The notes below the pieces were generated by a model. That model did no database searches, had not been told where the DNA came from, and saw only the letters and a program-made list of their open reading frames with translations. The position numbers and the translations under genes were made by a program. From Mactromeris polynyma (lineage: Eukaryota; Mollusca; Bivalvia; Venerida; Mactridae), in NCBI GenBank assembly GCA_032209605.1, contig JASFXZ010000014.1, positions 7,026,912-7,090,911 on the forward strand: DNA of 64,000 nucleotides, written 5' to 3'. Positions 10,251 to 23,629 of this stretch are shown here, in pieces (the stretch's first letter is position 1; every line of letters begins with the position of its first letter).

Positions 10251-12906
10251 CATAGACAGTGGACATATTACGTATGTACTGACACATTCTCATGTATGTT
10301 ATTTCGATGTATATCTATATATTATAGTTATGTTGATTAAAGGAATACATTTAAATTGCTCTCGTTATGTTTTGTTACTTTCATTAAAAACAATGTTAAT
10401 GTTTCTCCTACTATCATCCCTCAAACTACGTCCATACAGTGTCTTCCTCACACTCCGTCCATACGTTGTCTTCCTCACACTCCGTCCATACGTTGTCTTC
10501 CTCATACTCCGTCCATACGTTGTCTTCCTCATACTCCGTCCATATGTTGTCTTCCTCATACTCCGTCCATACGTTGTCTTCCTCACACTCCGTCCATACG
10601 TTGTCTTCCTCACACTCCGTCCATACGTTGTCTTCCTCACACTCCGTCCATACGTTGTCTTCCTCACACTCCGTCCATACGTTGTCTTCCTCACACTCCG
10701 TCCATACGTTGTCTTCCTCACACTCCGTCCATACGGTGTCCCCCTCACACTCCGTCCATACGTTGTCGTCCTCACACTCCGTCCATACGTTGTCTTCCTC
10801 ACACTCCGTCCATACTCTGTCCCCCTCACACTCCGTCCATACAGTGTCTTCCTCATACTCCGTCCATACAGTGTCTTCCTCACTCTTCGTCCATACAGTG
10901 TCCCCCTCACTCTTCGTCCATACGGTGTCCCCATCAGTCTTCGTCTATACAGTGTCCCCCTCCCTCTCCATTCATACGGTGTCCAAATTACTCTCCGTTC
11001 ATACGGTGTCCCCCTCACCCTTCGTCCATACGGTGTCCACATCACTCTCCGTCCATACGGTGCCCCCTCGCCCTCCGTTCATACTGTGTTCCCCACACTC
11101 TCCGTCCATACGGTGTCCCCCTCAATCTCCGTTCATACGGTGTCCCCCTCGCCCTCCGTTCATACAGTGCCCCCTTACTCTCCGTCCATACGGTGTCCCC
11201 CTCAACCTCAGTTCCTACGGTGTCCCCCTCACCTTCCGTCCATACGGTGTCCCCTCACCTTCCGTTCATACGGTGTCCCCCTCACCTTCCGTCCATACTA
11301 TGTCCCCATCACTATCCGTCCATACGGTGTCACCCTCACTCTCCGTTCATACGGTGTCCCCTTCGCCCTCCGCCCATACTGTGTCGCCCTCACTCTCCGT
11401 TCATACGGTGTCCCCTTCGCTCTCCGTTCATACTGTGTCCCCTTCACTCTCCGTTCATACTGTGTCCCCCTCACTCTCCGTCCAAACTGTGTCCCCCTCA
11501 TCCTCCGTTCATACGGTGTCCCCCTCACCTTCCGTCCATACGGTGTCCCCCTCACCTTCCGTCCATACGGTGTCCCCCTCACCTTCCGTCCATACGGTGT
11601 CCCCCTCACCCTCCGTCCATACGGTGTCCCCCTCACCTTCCGTTCATACGGTGTCCCCTCACCCTCCTTTCATACGGTGCCCCCTCACCCTCCTTTCATA
11701 CGGTGCCCCCTCATCCACCGTCCATACGGTGTCCCCTCACCCTCCATTCATACGTTGCCCCCTCACCGTCCGTTCATACAATGTCCCCTCACCCTCCGTT
11801 CATACGGTGCCCCCACACCCACCGTTATACGGTGGCCCCTCACCCTCCGTAGATACGATGTCCCCCTGACTCTCCTTCCATACGATGTCCCCCTCACTAT
11901 CCGTCCATCCGGGGTCCCCCTCACTCGTCGTTCATACTGTGTCACCCTCACTCACCGTCTGCATGGGGTCCATCTCACCCGTCTAACGTGGTCCCCCTAA
12001 TCCTCCGTTCTAACGGGACCCACTCATCACAATGTTATTCCACGCTGTACATCAGTCACACTGTGATACCACGCTGTATATCAGCCGCACTTTGATACCA
12101 CGCTGTATATCAGCCGCACTTTGATACCACGCTATACATCAGTAACAATGTGATACCACGCTGTATATCAGCCGCACTTTGATACCACGCTGTATATCAG
12201 CCACACATTGATACCACGCTGTACATCAGAGACACTGTGATTCCATGCTGTATATTAGTGACACTTTGATACCACAAGGTATATCAGTCACACTGTGATA
12301 CCACGCTGTACATGAGTAACACTCTGATACCACGCTGTACATCAGTCACACTGTGACTCAATGCTGTCTGTTAGTGACACTTTGATACCACAAGGTATAT
12401 CAGTCACACTGTGATACCAAGCTGATACATCAGTAACACTTTGATACCACGCTGTACATCAGAGACACTGTGATTCCATGCTGTATATTAGTGACACTTT
12501 GATACCACAAGGTATATCAGTCACACTGTGATACCACGCTGTACATCAGTAACACTGAGATACCACGCTGTACAGCAGTCACACTGTGATACCACGCTGT
12601 ACAGCAGCCACACTGTGATACCACGCTGTACATCAGTCACACTGTGTTACCACGCTGTACAGCAGCCACACTGTGATACCACACTGTACATCAGTCACAC
12701 TGTGATACCACGCTGTACAGCAGCCACACTGTGATACCACGCTGTACATCAGTCACACTGTGATACCACGCTGTACAGCAGCCACACTGTGATACCACGC
12801 TGTACATCAGTCACACTGTGATACCACGCTGTACAGCAGCCACACTGTGATACCACGCTGTACATCAGTCACACTGTGATACCACGCTGTACAGCAGCCA
12901 CACTGT
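10251..12906. repeat. Segmental duplication of 5698-9720 with internal deletion
   Basis: From 10251 the sequence repeats 5698 onward at offset 4553: spacer, 27-bp array and all. Near 11060 the offset drops to 3185, so about 1368 bp (near 6505-7871) is missing from this copy. It then runs on through the end of the 27-bp array (to about 12015) into the 29-bp array. Only scattered single-base differences are visible, so the event is recent. Confidence 0.9.
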
Positions 12907-15900
12907 GATACCATGCTGTACATCAGTCACAATGTGATACCACGCTGTACATCAGCCACACTGTGATACCACGCTGTACATCACTCACACTGTGATACCA
13001 TGCTGTACAGCAGTCACACTGTGATACCACGCTGTACAGCAGCCACACTGTGATACCACGCTGTACATCAGTCACACTGTGATACCACGCTGTACAGCAG
13101 CCACACTGTGATACCACGCTGTACAGAAGTCACACTGTGATACCACGCTGTACGACAGTCACACTGTGATACCACGCTGTACAGCAGCCACACTGTGATA
13201 CCACGCTGTACAGAAGTCACACTGTGATACCACGCTGTACGACAGTCACACTTTGATAACACGCTGTACGGCAGTCAAACTGTGATACCACGCTGTACAA
13301 CAGTCACACTGTGATACCACGCTGTACGGCAGTCACACTGTGATACCATGCTGTACATCAGTCACAATGTGATACCACGCTGTACATCAGCCACACTGTG
13401 ATACCACGCTGTACATCACTCACACTGTGATACCATGCTGTACAGCAGTCACACTGTGATACCACGCTGTACAGCAGCCACACTGTGATACCACGCTGTA
13501 CAGAAGTCACACTGTGATACCACGCTGTACATCAGTCACACTGTGATACCACGCTGTACATCAGCCACACTGTGATACCACGCTGTACATCAGTCACACT
13601 GTGATACCACGCTGTACATCAGTCACACTGTGATACCACGCTGTACATCAGTCACACTGAGATACCACGCTGTACATCAGTCACACTGTGATACCACGTT
13701 GTACATCAGTCACACTGTGATTCCACGCTGTACATCAGTCACACTGTGATACCACGCTGTACATCAGCCACACTGTGATACCACGCTGTACATCAGTCAC
13801 ACGGTGATACCACGCTGTACATCAGTCACACTGTGATACCACGCTGTACAGCAGCCACACTGTGATACCACGCTGTACATCAGTCACACTGTGATACCAC
13901 GCTGTACAGCAGCCACACTGTGATACCACGCTGTACATCAGTCACACTGTGATACCACGCTGTACAGCAGCCACACTGTGATACCACGCTGTACAGAAGT
14001 CACACTGTGATACCACGCTGTACGACAGTCACACTTTGATAACACGCTGTACGGCAGTCAAACTGTGATACCACGCTGTACGACAGTCACACTGTGATAC
14101 CACGCTGTACGGCAGTCACACTGAGATACCACGCTGTACATCAGTCACACTGTGATACCACGTTGTACATCAGTCACACTGTGATACCACGCTGTACATC
14201 AGTCACACTGTGATACCACGCTGTACATCAGCCACACTGTGATACCACGCTGTACATCAGTCACACTGTGATACCACGCTGTACATCAGTCACACTGTGA
14301 TACCACGCTGTACAGCAGCCACACTGTGATACCACGCTGTACATCAGTCACACTGTGATACCACGCTGTACAGCAGCCACACTGTGATACCACGCTGTAC
14401 ATCAGTCACACTGTGATACCACGCTGTACAGCAGCCACACTGTGATACCACGCTGTACAGAAGTCACACTGTGATACCACGCTGTACGACAGTCACACTT
14501 TGATAACACGCTGTACGGCAGTCAAACTGTGATACCACGCTGTACAACAGTCACACTGTGATACCACGCTGTACGGCAGTCACACTGTGATACCATGCTG
14601 TACATCAGCCACACTGTGATACCACGCTGTACATCAGTCACACTGTGATACCATGCTGTACAGCAGTCACACTGTGATACCACGCTGTACAGCAGCCACA
14701 CTGTGATACCACGCTGTACAGAAGTCACACTGTGATACCACGCTGTACGACAGTCACACTTTGATAACACGCTGTACGGCAGTCAAACTGTGATACCACG
14801 CTGTACAACAGTCACACTGTGATACCACGCTGTACGGCAGTCACACTGTGATACCACGCTGTACATCAGTCACACTGTGATACCACGCTGTAAAACAGTC
14901 ACACTGTGATACCACGCTGTACAACAGTCACACTGTGATACCACGCTGTACGGCAGTCACACTGTGATACCACGCTGTACATCAGTCACACTGTGATACC
15001 ACGCTGTAAAACAGTCACACTGTGATACCACGCTGTACAGCAGTCACACTGTGATACCACGCTGTACGACAGTCACACTTTGATAACAGCTGTACGACAG
15101 TCACACTGTGATACCACGCTGTACGACAGTCACACTGTGATACCACGCTGAACATCAGTCACAATGTGATACCACGCTGTACATCAGTCACACCGTGATA
15201 CCATGCTGTACATCAGTCACAATGTGATACCACGCTGTACATCAGTCACAATGTGATACCACGCTGTACATCAGTCACACTGTGATACCACGCTGTACAT
15301 CAGTCACACCGTGATACCATGCTGTACGGCAGTCACACTGTGATACCACGCGGTACATCAGTCACAATGTGATACCACGCTGTACATCAGTCACACTGTG
15401 ATACCACGCTGTACAGCAGTCACACTGTGATACCACGCTGTACGACAGTCACACTGAGATACCACGCTGTACATCAGTCACACTGTGATACCACGCTGTA
15501 CGACAGTCACACTGTGATACCACGGTGTACGACAGTCACACTGTGATACCACGCTGTACATCAGTCACACCGTGATACCATGCTGTACATCAGTCACAAT
15601 GTGATACCACGCTGTACATCAGTCACAATGTGATACCACGCTGTACATCAGTCACAATGTGATACCACGCTGTACATCAGTCACACCGTGATACCATGCT
15701 GTACGGCAGTCACACTGTGATACCACGCGGTACATCAGTCACAATGTGATACCACGCTGAACATCAGTCACACTGTGATACCACGCTGTTCATCAGTCAC
15801 ACTGTGATACCACGCTTTACGACAGTCACACTGTGATACCACGTTGTACATCAGTCATACTGTGATACCACGCTGTACATCAGTCACACCGTGATACCAT

Positions 15901-16925
15901 GCTGTACGGCAGTCACACAGTGATACCACGCGGTACATCAGTCACAATGTGATACCACGCTGTACATCAGTCACACTGAGATACCATGCTGTACGGCAGT
16001 CACACTGTGATACCACGCGGTACATCAGTCACAATGTGATACCACGCTGAACATCAGTCACACTGTGATACCACGCTGTTCATCAGTCACACTGTGATAC
16101 CACGCTTTACGACAGTCACACTGTGATACCACGTTGTACATCAGTCACACTGTGATACCACGCTGTACATCAGTCACACCGTGATACCATGCTGTACGGC
16201 AGTCACACAGTGATACCACGCGGTACATCAGTCACAATGTGATACCACGCTGTACATCAGTCACACAGTGATACCACGTTGTACATCAGTCACAATGTGA
16301 TACCACGCTGTACATCAGTCACACTGAGATACCACGTTGTACATCAGTCACAATGTGATACCACGCTGTACATCAGTCACACTGAGATACCACGTTGTAC
16401 ATCAGTCACACTGAGATACCACGTTGTACATCAGTCACACTGTGATACCACGCTGTACATCAGTCACACTGTGATACCACGCTGTACATCAGCCACACTG
16501 TGATACCACGCTGTACATCAGTCACACTGTGATACCACGCTGTACATCAGTCACACTGTGATACCACGCTGTACATCAGTCACACTGAGATACCACGCTG
16601 TACATCAGTCACACTGAGATACCACGCTGTACATCAGTCAGACTGTGATACCACGTTGTACATCAGTCACACTGTGATACCACGCTGTACATCAGTCACA
16701 CTGTGATACCACGCTGTACATCAGCCACACTGTGATACCACGCTGTACATCAGTCACACTGTGATACCACGCTGTACATCAGTCACACTGTGATACCACG
16801 CTGTACATCAGTCACACTGAGATACCATGATGTACATCAGTCACACTGTGATACCACGCTGTACATCAGCCACACTGTGATACCACGCTGTACATCAGTC
16901 ACACTGTGATACCACGCCGTACAGA
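12031..16925. repeat. 29-bp minisatellite, block 2
   Basis: About 169 units of the same 29-bp sequence. Variant units (CATCACTCACACTG, GTACGACAGTC, CACACCGTGATACCATGC) recur in order, for example near 12981 and 13410, so the block has higher-order structure from repeated larger duplications. It ends where a SINE fragment begins. Confidence 0.95.
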
Positions 16926-17125
16926 CATGCTATGAAACCACATCAGTTAACCTGACACCGGGTCAGCTAGTCTTTCCAGTACCCTTACAATGCTCAGTCT
17001 AGGCGAGCCAGCTACTTAATTCTAGTTGAACGACTATGACCTGTAGCGTCCGGGCATCGAACCTGCTACATCCAGCACTCGAGGCGGACACCACAGAACT
17101 CCCGGAGTGGTTTCTTATTTCAACC
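16926..17125 (-). mobile_element. tRNA-derived SINE 3' of B1
   Basis: Read on the minus strand, GGTGTCCGCCTCGAGTGCTG followed by a box B-like GGTTCGATGCCC forms a tRNA-like head. A body rich in CTGGCTCGCCTAGACTGAGC follows, and the element ends beside the 29-bp array. A sister copy is at 38616-38820. It is a repeat, not a functional tRNA gene. Confidence 0.6.
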
Positions 17126-17186
17126 ATTCAAAGTTACAATGATATTGTATGTTGTCTTCAGTCCAATTTCCACTCCATTAGTAGTG

Positions 17187-17335
17187 CAGTTGGACCTTAT
17201 TTATTCGACAACCTTCTATCCGAATACTTGGTATTATACGAAATAAATATCAGGTCCCGATGTATCTTCTCATGTAGTCCCCTTACGTCAAATTGAAATG
17301 GGCTATTCGAAACCATGTATCATACAATTTCGGAT
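17187..17335. mobile_element. Pogo/Tigger-like MITE, right end degraded
   Basis: It begins CAGTTGGACCTTATTTATTC and matches the complete copy at 38970-39140 internally (GGTCCCGATGTATCTTCTC). The right terminal repeat is not intact. Confidence 0.65.
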
Positions 17336-17422
17336 GCGGCAATACATCGTCTCGAATCCCCAATAAGATATTACATTTTCTATTTACCTCTCCCGAATTA
17401 TTACGGAAATAACCGAATGCAA

Positions 17423-17945
17423 TGTGGCTTATAGATGTAAGTGGTAACACGAATCTTATCTAGTTGACCACTTATTATGTTACTTAATAACTCAAATTCG
17501 CGAATTTCACTTAAAATTCGTGTTACCAATTATTCATTTTTGGCTTCTAGATGTAAGTGGTAACACGAATCTTATCTAGTTGACCACTTATTATGTTACT
17601 TAATAACTCAAATTCGCGAATTTCACCTTTTCATTTATAAATAAGTGGTAACACGAATCTTAAGTGAAATTCGCGAATTTGAGTTATTAAGTAACATAAT
17701 AAGTGGTCAACTAGATAAGATTAGTGTTACCACTTAAATCTAGTGTAATACATCATAAAAAAGGTAAGAGGTGGCAGTTCTGGGCACTTTCAAGCCTGTT
17801 TCTAGTTTTATGATGTTTATTTTACCGAAAATTTATCACGAATATTAACTAGATAGCTAGATGATTATCGTAATAATTAAGTGGTTAACACGAAACAATT
17901 CGCGAACGCTATCATGCTAACTGGTGGCAGTAATATGCCACCATA
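17423..17945. mobile_element. Foldback element with repeated inverted arms
   Basis: A roughly 73-bp arm starting AAGTGGTAACACGAATCTTA lies at 17439-17511 and again at 17555-17626, then inverted at 17662-17735. The right end CTGGTGGCAGTAATATGCCACCATA matches the end of the MITE at 33970-34307. B2's flank lacks it, so it is an insertion specific to this copy. Confidence 0.8.
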
Positions 17946-18050
17946 CAGATGACCTCCTGTATGACAGAATATAATTATTGTCAACAAGAGGGTAATAGTA
18001 TTTTCTCGAATGTAGACAACATGTACTGTCACACTTGGAAGCCATCTGAT
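17946..18050. mobile_element. Small hairpin element 3' of B1
   Basis: CAGATGACCTCCTGTATGACAG pairs imperfectly with the end CTGTCACACTTGGAAGCCAT. The B2 counterpart (39362-39464) pairs better. Confidence 0.55.
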
Positions 18051-18738
18051 ATCTATTTAATTATATCGAACAAAATATAAATGAAAAATGTTCAACACTA
18101 CTAACTGTTTGTTTACAGTTGTCGTCATTTTGTCGTTTGGAATACATGTAGTTGTAAGCACCGAAAGTTACTGATTTACAACGCATTTCAATCTGTGTCT
18201 ACCATCATGGGAAACCAGAATTGTCTATTTTTAGTCATGTGATAGTATACCGGTGAAAAGCGAACTGTCAGGGTCATAGTACGGAATGACTCATTATGAG
18301 TATATATGGAAATTTAACAAGGCAAAGTCACGTGAGGTATTATAATTAGAATTACTTCATGTGAGGGAGGTATTCAACTGATCTGATAAGTCTTTCTGAG
18401 CCAAAAACCCTAGGAAGCCGGTATGGTTTGGGGAAATCAAAGTGTTTGTTTTGTTCATTCCCGCCATCCTAGCTCAAAATAAACACACGGATATTACTCT
18501 CTCAATTGTTATTGAGCGCAGTTTTGATTTCCGTCGCCATATTGATTTTTGACGCCATTTTGGGAGTAAAAATGAGGTAAGAAAACCTCAAGGTGGTTTC
18601 CCCTAATTCTTCCTGCTAAAGGCGATACATGCATGACCAAAGGAACATGACGATGTGGTAAATAAATAAAACAAAGTCAACCATAAAGTTCTAACGTTAT
18701 GATTCTATTACATTGTATTTGGACACAAAATCGATTCC
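18051..18738. other. 3' flank of B1, no gene seen
   Basis: It matches the B2 flank at 39480-40158 nearly base for base. No canonical AATAAA is visible on the minus strand within about 100 bp after the stop, so the poly(A) site of B1 is not assigned. Confidence 0.6.
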
Positions 18739-19172
18739 TCAGAATAGCAGCCATCCAGCAAATGAAGATTTTATTTGTGAATCGCTCAGGATTAGGCGAC
18801 AGTCTAAGGCGTGAGATTTCATTCGAACGGCGACATGTGCCCCTCTTGTGACATGTGCTACTACGAATGCAGTGGCTGGGTGGATGCCGGTGTAAGAATC
18901 TCCAAACTTGTAGTCGGTATCCGAGGTTAAGCTGCCTTTTACTTGACCATTTACGAGCAACTCAGTGGCAAATTTCATCTGATGATTGGCTGCGGCGATT
19001 GTCCATGTGAACACGTGAACGCCATCGACATATGGCGAGAATATTCCGTCGGTGGTATAACCGGTGTGAGTATTTGACGCCATGCTGTCAAACATTATCA
19101 TCTCATTGTTGCCAAGACACCTGTTAGAACTGAGATAGGCATAGAACGCAACTTGAGCAACGCCTGCAGCTC
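18739..19172 (-). CDS. C1q-domain protein B1, exon 2 (C1q domain)
   Basis: On the minus strand the acceptor TGTATTTCAG precedes 19172. The exon completes codon 81 and encodes one C1q domain: VAFYAY (residues 88-93), IMFD, DGIFSPYVDGVHVFTWTI, TELLVNGQ, GIHPATAFVV, GAHVAVRM, and the end SSFAGWLLF-stop. It keeps the C1q core but is clearly diverged from type A. It has two cysteines (SNRCLG and LDCRL) that A lacks. Exons 1 and 2 join to 675 nt, 224 residues. The frame continues open upstream through the 20-bp array, but that is intron. Confidence 0.9.
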
Positions 19173-19189
19173 CTGAAATACAAAACAAT

Positions 19190-21905
19190 AGCGGTACTGA
19201 TAGGGTGACTGTGGTGATGAGAGGGTGACTGTGGTGATGAGAGGGTGATAGTGGTACTGAGAGGGTGAAAGTGGTAATGAGAGAGCGATAGTAGTGATGA
19301 GAGGGTGACAGTGGTGATGAGAGGGTGAAAGTAGTGATAAAAGGCTGATTGTGGCGATGAGAGGGTGATAGTAGTGATGAGAGGGTGGTAGTGGTGATGA
19401 GAGGGTGATAGTAGTGAAGAGAGGGTGATAGTGGTAATGAGAGGGTGATAGTAGTGACGAGAGGGTGATAGTGGTAATGAGAGGGTGATAGTAGTGATGA
19501 GAGGGTGATAGTTGTGATGAGGGGTTGATGATAGGGTGATAGTGGTGATGATAGGGTGATATTAGTGATGATAGGGTGATAGTGGTCATGGGAGGGTGAT
19601 AGTGGTGATGAGAGGTTGATAGTGGTGATAAGAGGGTGATAGTGGTGATGAGAGGGTGATAGTGGTAATGAGAGGGTTATAGAGGTGATGAGAGGGTGAA
19701 AGTGGTGATCAGAGAGTGATAGTAGTGATGAGAGGGTGATAGTGGTGACGAGAGGGTGATAGTGGTGATGAGAGGGTGATAGTGGTGATGAGAGGGTGAT
19801 ATTGGTGATGATCGGATGATAATTGTGATGAGAGGGTGATAGTTGTGATGAGAGGTTGATGAGAGGGTGATAGTGGTGATGAGAGGGTGATAGTGGTGAT
19901 GAGAGGGTGATAGTGGTGATGAGAGGGTGATATTGGTGATGATAGGATGATAGTAGTGATGAGAGGGTGATAGTTGTAATGATAGGTTGATAAGAGGGTG
20001 ATAGTGGTGATGAGAGGGTGATAGTTGTGATCAGAGGGTAATAGTAGTGATGAGAGGGTGATAGTGGTGATGAGAGGGTGATAGTTGTGATCAGAGGGTA
20101 ATAGTAGTGATGAGAGGGTGATAGTGGTGATGATAGGATGATAGTAGTGATGAGAGGGTGATAGTTGTAATGATAGGTTGATAAGAGGGTGATAGTGGTG
20201 ATGAGAGGGTGATAGTTGTGATCAGAGGGTAATAGTAGTGATGAGAGGGTGATAGTGGTGATGAGAGGGTGATAGTTGTGATCAGAGGGTAATAGTAGTG
20301 ATGAGAGGGTGATAGTGGTAATGAGAAGGTGATGATTGTGGTGATGAGAGGGTGATATTGGTGATGATAGGGTGATAGTGGTCATGGGAGGGTGATGAGA
20401 GGGTGATAGTAGTGAAGAGAGGGTGACAGTGGTGATGAGAGGGTGATAGTGTTGATGAGAGGGTGATAATGGTAATGAGAGGGTGATAGTGGTGATGAGA
20501 GGGTGGTGGTGGTGATGAGAGGGTAATGGTGGTGATGAGAGGGTGATGGTGTTGATGAGAGGGTGCTAGTGGTACTGACAGTGTGGTTGTGGTGATGAGA
20601 GGGTGATAGTGGCCATGAGAGGGTGATGGTGTTGATGAGAGGGTGATGGTGGTGATGAGAGGGTGATAGTGGTAATGAGAGGGTGATAGTGGTGATGAGA
20701 GGGTAATGGTGGCGATGAGAGAATGATAGTTGTGATGAGAGCGTGATGGTGGTGATGAGAGGGTGATAGAGACAGTTAGAGGGTGATGGTGGTGATGAGA
20801 GGGTGATGATGGTGATGGGAGGGTGATAGTGGTAATGGTGGACATAAACACATGAGTCATGGTCCATGGACTGTGATAGTAGTGATGAGAGGGTGATAGT
20901 GGTTATGAGAGGGTGATAGTGGTGATGAGAGGGTGATAGTGGTGATGAGAGGGTGATAGTTGTGATGAGAGGTTGATGAGAGGGTGATAGTGGTGATGAG
21001 AGGGTGAACGTGGTGATGAGAGGGTGATAGTGGTGATGAGAGGGTGATAGTGGTGATGAGAGGGTGATATTGGTGATGATAGGATGATAGTAGTGATGAG
21101 AGGGTGATAGTTGTAATGATAGGTTGATAAGAGGGTGATATTGATGATGAGAGGGTGATAGTTGTGATCAGAGGGTAATATTAGTGATGAGAGGGTGATA
21201 GTGGTGATGAGAAGGTGATGATTGTGGTGATGAGAGGGTGATATTGGTGATGATAGGGTGATAGTGGTGATGAGAAGGTGATGATTGTGGTGATGAGAGG
21301 GTGATATTGGTGATGATAGGGTGATAGTGGTCATGGGAGGGTGATGAGAGGGTGATAGTAGTGAAGAGAGGGTGATAGTGGTGATGAGAGGGTGACAGTG
21401 GTGATGAGAGGGTGATGGTGGTGATGAGAGGGTGATGGTGGTAATGAGAGGGTGACAGTGGTGATGAGAGGGTGACAGTGGTGATGAGAGGGTGATGGAG
21501 GTGAGGAGAGGGGGATAGTGGTACTGCGAGAGTGATAGTTGTACTGAAAGGGTGATAGTGGTGATGAGAGGGTGATAATAGTAATCAAAGGGTGATAGTT
21601 GTGATGAGAGGGTAATGGTGGTGATGAGAGAGTGATAGTGATGATGAGAGGGTGATAGTGTTGATGAGAGGGTGATAATGGTAATGAGAGGGTGATAGTG
21701 GTACTGACAGTGTGGTTGTGGTGATGAGATGGTGATAGGGGTAATGAGGGGGTGATAGTGGTGGTGAGAGGGTAATGGTGGCGATGAGAGAATGATAGTG
21801 GTGATGAGAGCGTGATGGTTGTGATGAGAGGGTGATAGTGGTAGTTAGAGGGTGATGGTGGTGATGAGAGGGTGATGATGGTGATGGGAGGGTGATAGTG
21901 GTAAT
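19190..21905. repeat. 20-bp minisatellite filling the 3' part of the B1 intron
   Basis: About 135 copies of GAGAGGGTGATAGTGGTGAT on +. The B transcript therefore carries a C/U-rich repeat reaching to within about 20 bp of the exon 2 acceptor. A non-repeat segment (GACATAAACACATGAGTCAT) at 20841 recurs at 21910, showing a tandem duplication of about 1069 bp. Three units make 20 codons, so long His/Ser/Pro/Leu-rich minus frames appear; these are not genes. Confidence 0.95.
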
Positions 21906-21967
21906 GGTGGACATAAACACATGAGTCATGGTCCATGGACTGTTTACCTGATTTCTGATTTCCTCGG

Positions 21968-23297
21968 GTACAGGTAAGTTGTCATCGATTACATGTAAGT
22001 AGCCCTCGAGTACTGGTATGTAGCCCTGGAGTACTGGTATGTAACCCTCGAGTACTGGTATGTAACCCTGGAGTACTGATATGTAACCCTCATGTACTGG
22101 TAAGTGACACTCGAGTACCGCTTAGTAGCCATCGAGTACTTGTAAGCAGCCCTCCAGTAAAGGTTAGTGATCCTCGAGTACTGGTAAGTAAACCACGAGC
22201 ACTGGTAAGTGACTCTCGAGTACTGGTAACTGACCCTCGAGTACTGGTAGGTAGCCCTCGAGTACAGGTAAGTACCCCTCGAGTACATGTAAGTAACACT
22301 TGAGTACAGTTAGTAGCACTCGAGTACTGGTAAATGACCCTCGAGTACTGGTAAGTGACCCTCGAGTACTGGTACGTTGCCCTCGAGTACACGTTAGTAA
22401 CCCTCGAGTACAGGTAAGTGACCCTCGAGTACTGGTAAGTCACTCTCGAGTTTTGCTTAGTGACGCTCTAGTACAGGTAAGTAAAACTCGTATACAGGTA
22501 AGTAAACCTCGAGTACTGGTTAGTGACTCTCGAGTACTGTTTAGTAAAACTCATATACAGGTAAGTGACGCTCAAGTACTGATAAGTAACCCTCGAGTAC
22601 TGGTAAGTGACACTCGAGTACTAGTAAGTCACCCTCGAGTCATGGTTAGTGACACTCGAGTACTGTTATGTTACACTCGAGTAGAGTTAAGTAACATATG
22701 AATACTGGTAAGTAACCCACGAGTACTAGTAAGTGACCCTCGATTACTGGTAAGTGACCTTCGAGGACTTGTAAGTGACACTCGAGTACTGGTTAGTAAC
22801 ACTCGAGTACAGGTAAGTATCATTCGAGTACTGGTAAGCAACACTCGAGTACTGGTAAGTTACCCTCGAGAACTAGTAAAATACTCTCGAGTACAGGTAC
22901 GTAACACTCGAGTACTGGTAAGCGACCCTCGATACTGGTAAGTGACCCTCGAGGACTGGTAAGTCACCTTCGAGTACAGGTAAGTAACACTTGAGTACTG
23001 GTAAGTAACCCTCGAGGCTTGGTTAGTGACACTCAAGTACTGGTTAGTGACCCTCGAGTGCTGGTAGGCACCCATCGACTACTGGTAGGTAGCCATCGAG
23101 TACAGGTAAGTAACACTCGAGTACAGGTAAGTAACACTAGAGTACTAGTAACAGACCCTCGATACTGGTAAGTGACACTCAAGTACTGGTTAGTAACCCT
23201 CGAGTACTGGTAAGTGCTCCTCGAGAACTGGTAGGTCGCCATCGAGTATTGGTAAGTAGCCCTCGAGTACTGGTAAGTAACACTCGAGTACAATGTG
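21968..23297. repeat. 21-bp minisatellite in the 5' part of the B1 intron
   Basis: About 63 units of CTCGAGTACTGGTAAGTGAC plus one base. Many units carry GGTAAGT, an ideal 5' splice site, on the + strand (antisense to B1). On the B1 strand the unit reads CTTACCAGTACTCGAG. Seven-residue frames (TYQYSRV) are by-products of the period. Confidence 0.95.
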
Positions 23298-23388
23298 ATT
23301 CATCGCTCAATCTTACAAATATGCCGATATAACAGTGACCAATTAGAAAATATTTTAGTAAATAATTAGAAAAACGAAATGAACAAAC

Positions 23389-23629
23389 GCTTTGTATTCA
23401 GTCCCGTCGTTCCGTCGTGTTTGACCGTCAATGACCTTCGCACATTTAATGAGCGCGTGTCGAATGCATCGCTTCTCTGTTCAAGTGAAGACAGAATATT
23501 GTCGATGTCCGTGTTTTCCTCAGCGTATTCCAATATTTTCTTTTCCAGGGTTTGAATCCTTTCTACGAGAGTAGCGGTCCAACCTTTAGATACAGCCCCC
23601 AACACGAGAACCAATATTAAACTCTTCAT
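23389..23629 (-). CDS. C1q-domain protein B1, exon 1 (signal peptide + coiled coil)
   Basis: It encodes 80 residues and one base. The start is the MKS methionine at 23629, which opens the hydrophobic signal peptide (MKSLILVLVLGAVSKG). An in-frame ATG 11 codons upstream is rejected because B2 has valine there. Residues 21-52 are a coiled coil (LVERIQTLEKKILEYAEEN, then ILSSLEQR). There is no cysteine. The donor AAGC/GTTTGT at 23389/23388 matches that of the A genes. The intron is 4216 bp and almost all minisatellite. Confidence 0.85.

Noticed and set aside
19173..20385. His/Ser/Pro-rich N-terminal extension of the B1 C1q domain
   Set aside because: It is the 20-bp array in the intron, directly upstream of a good acceptor. 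Exon 1 with a signal peptide exists at 23389-23629.
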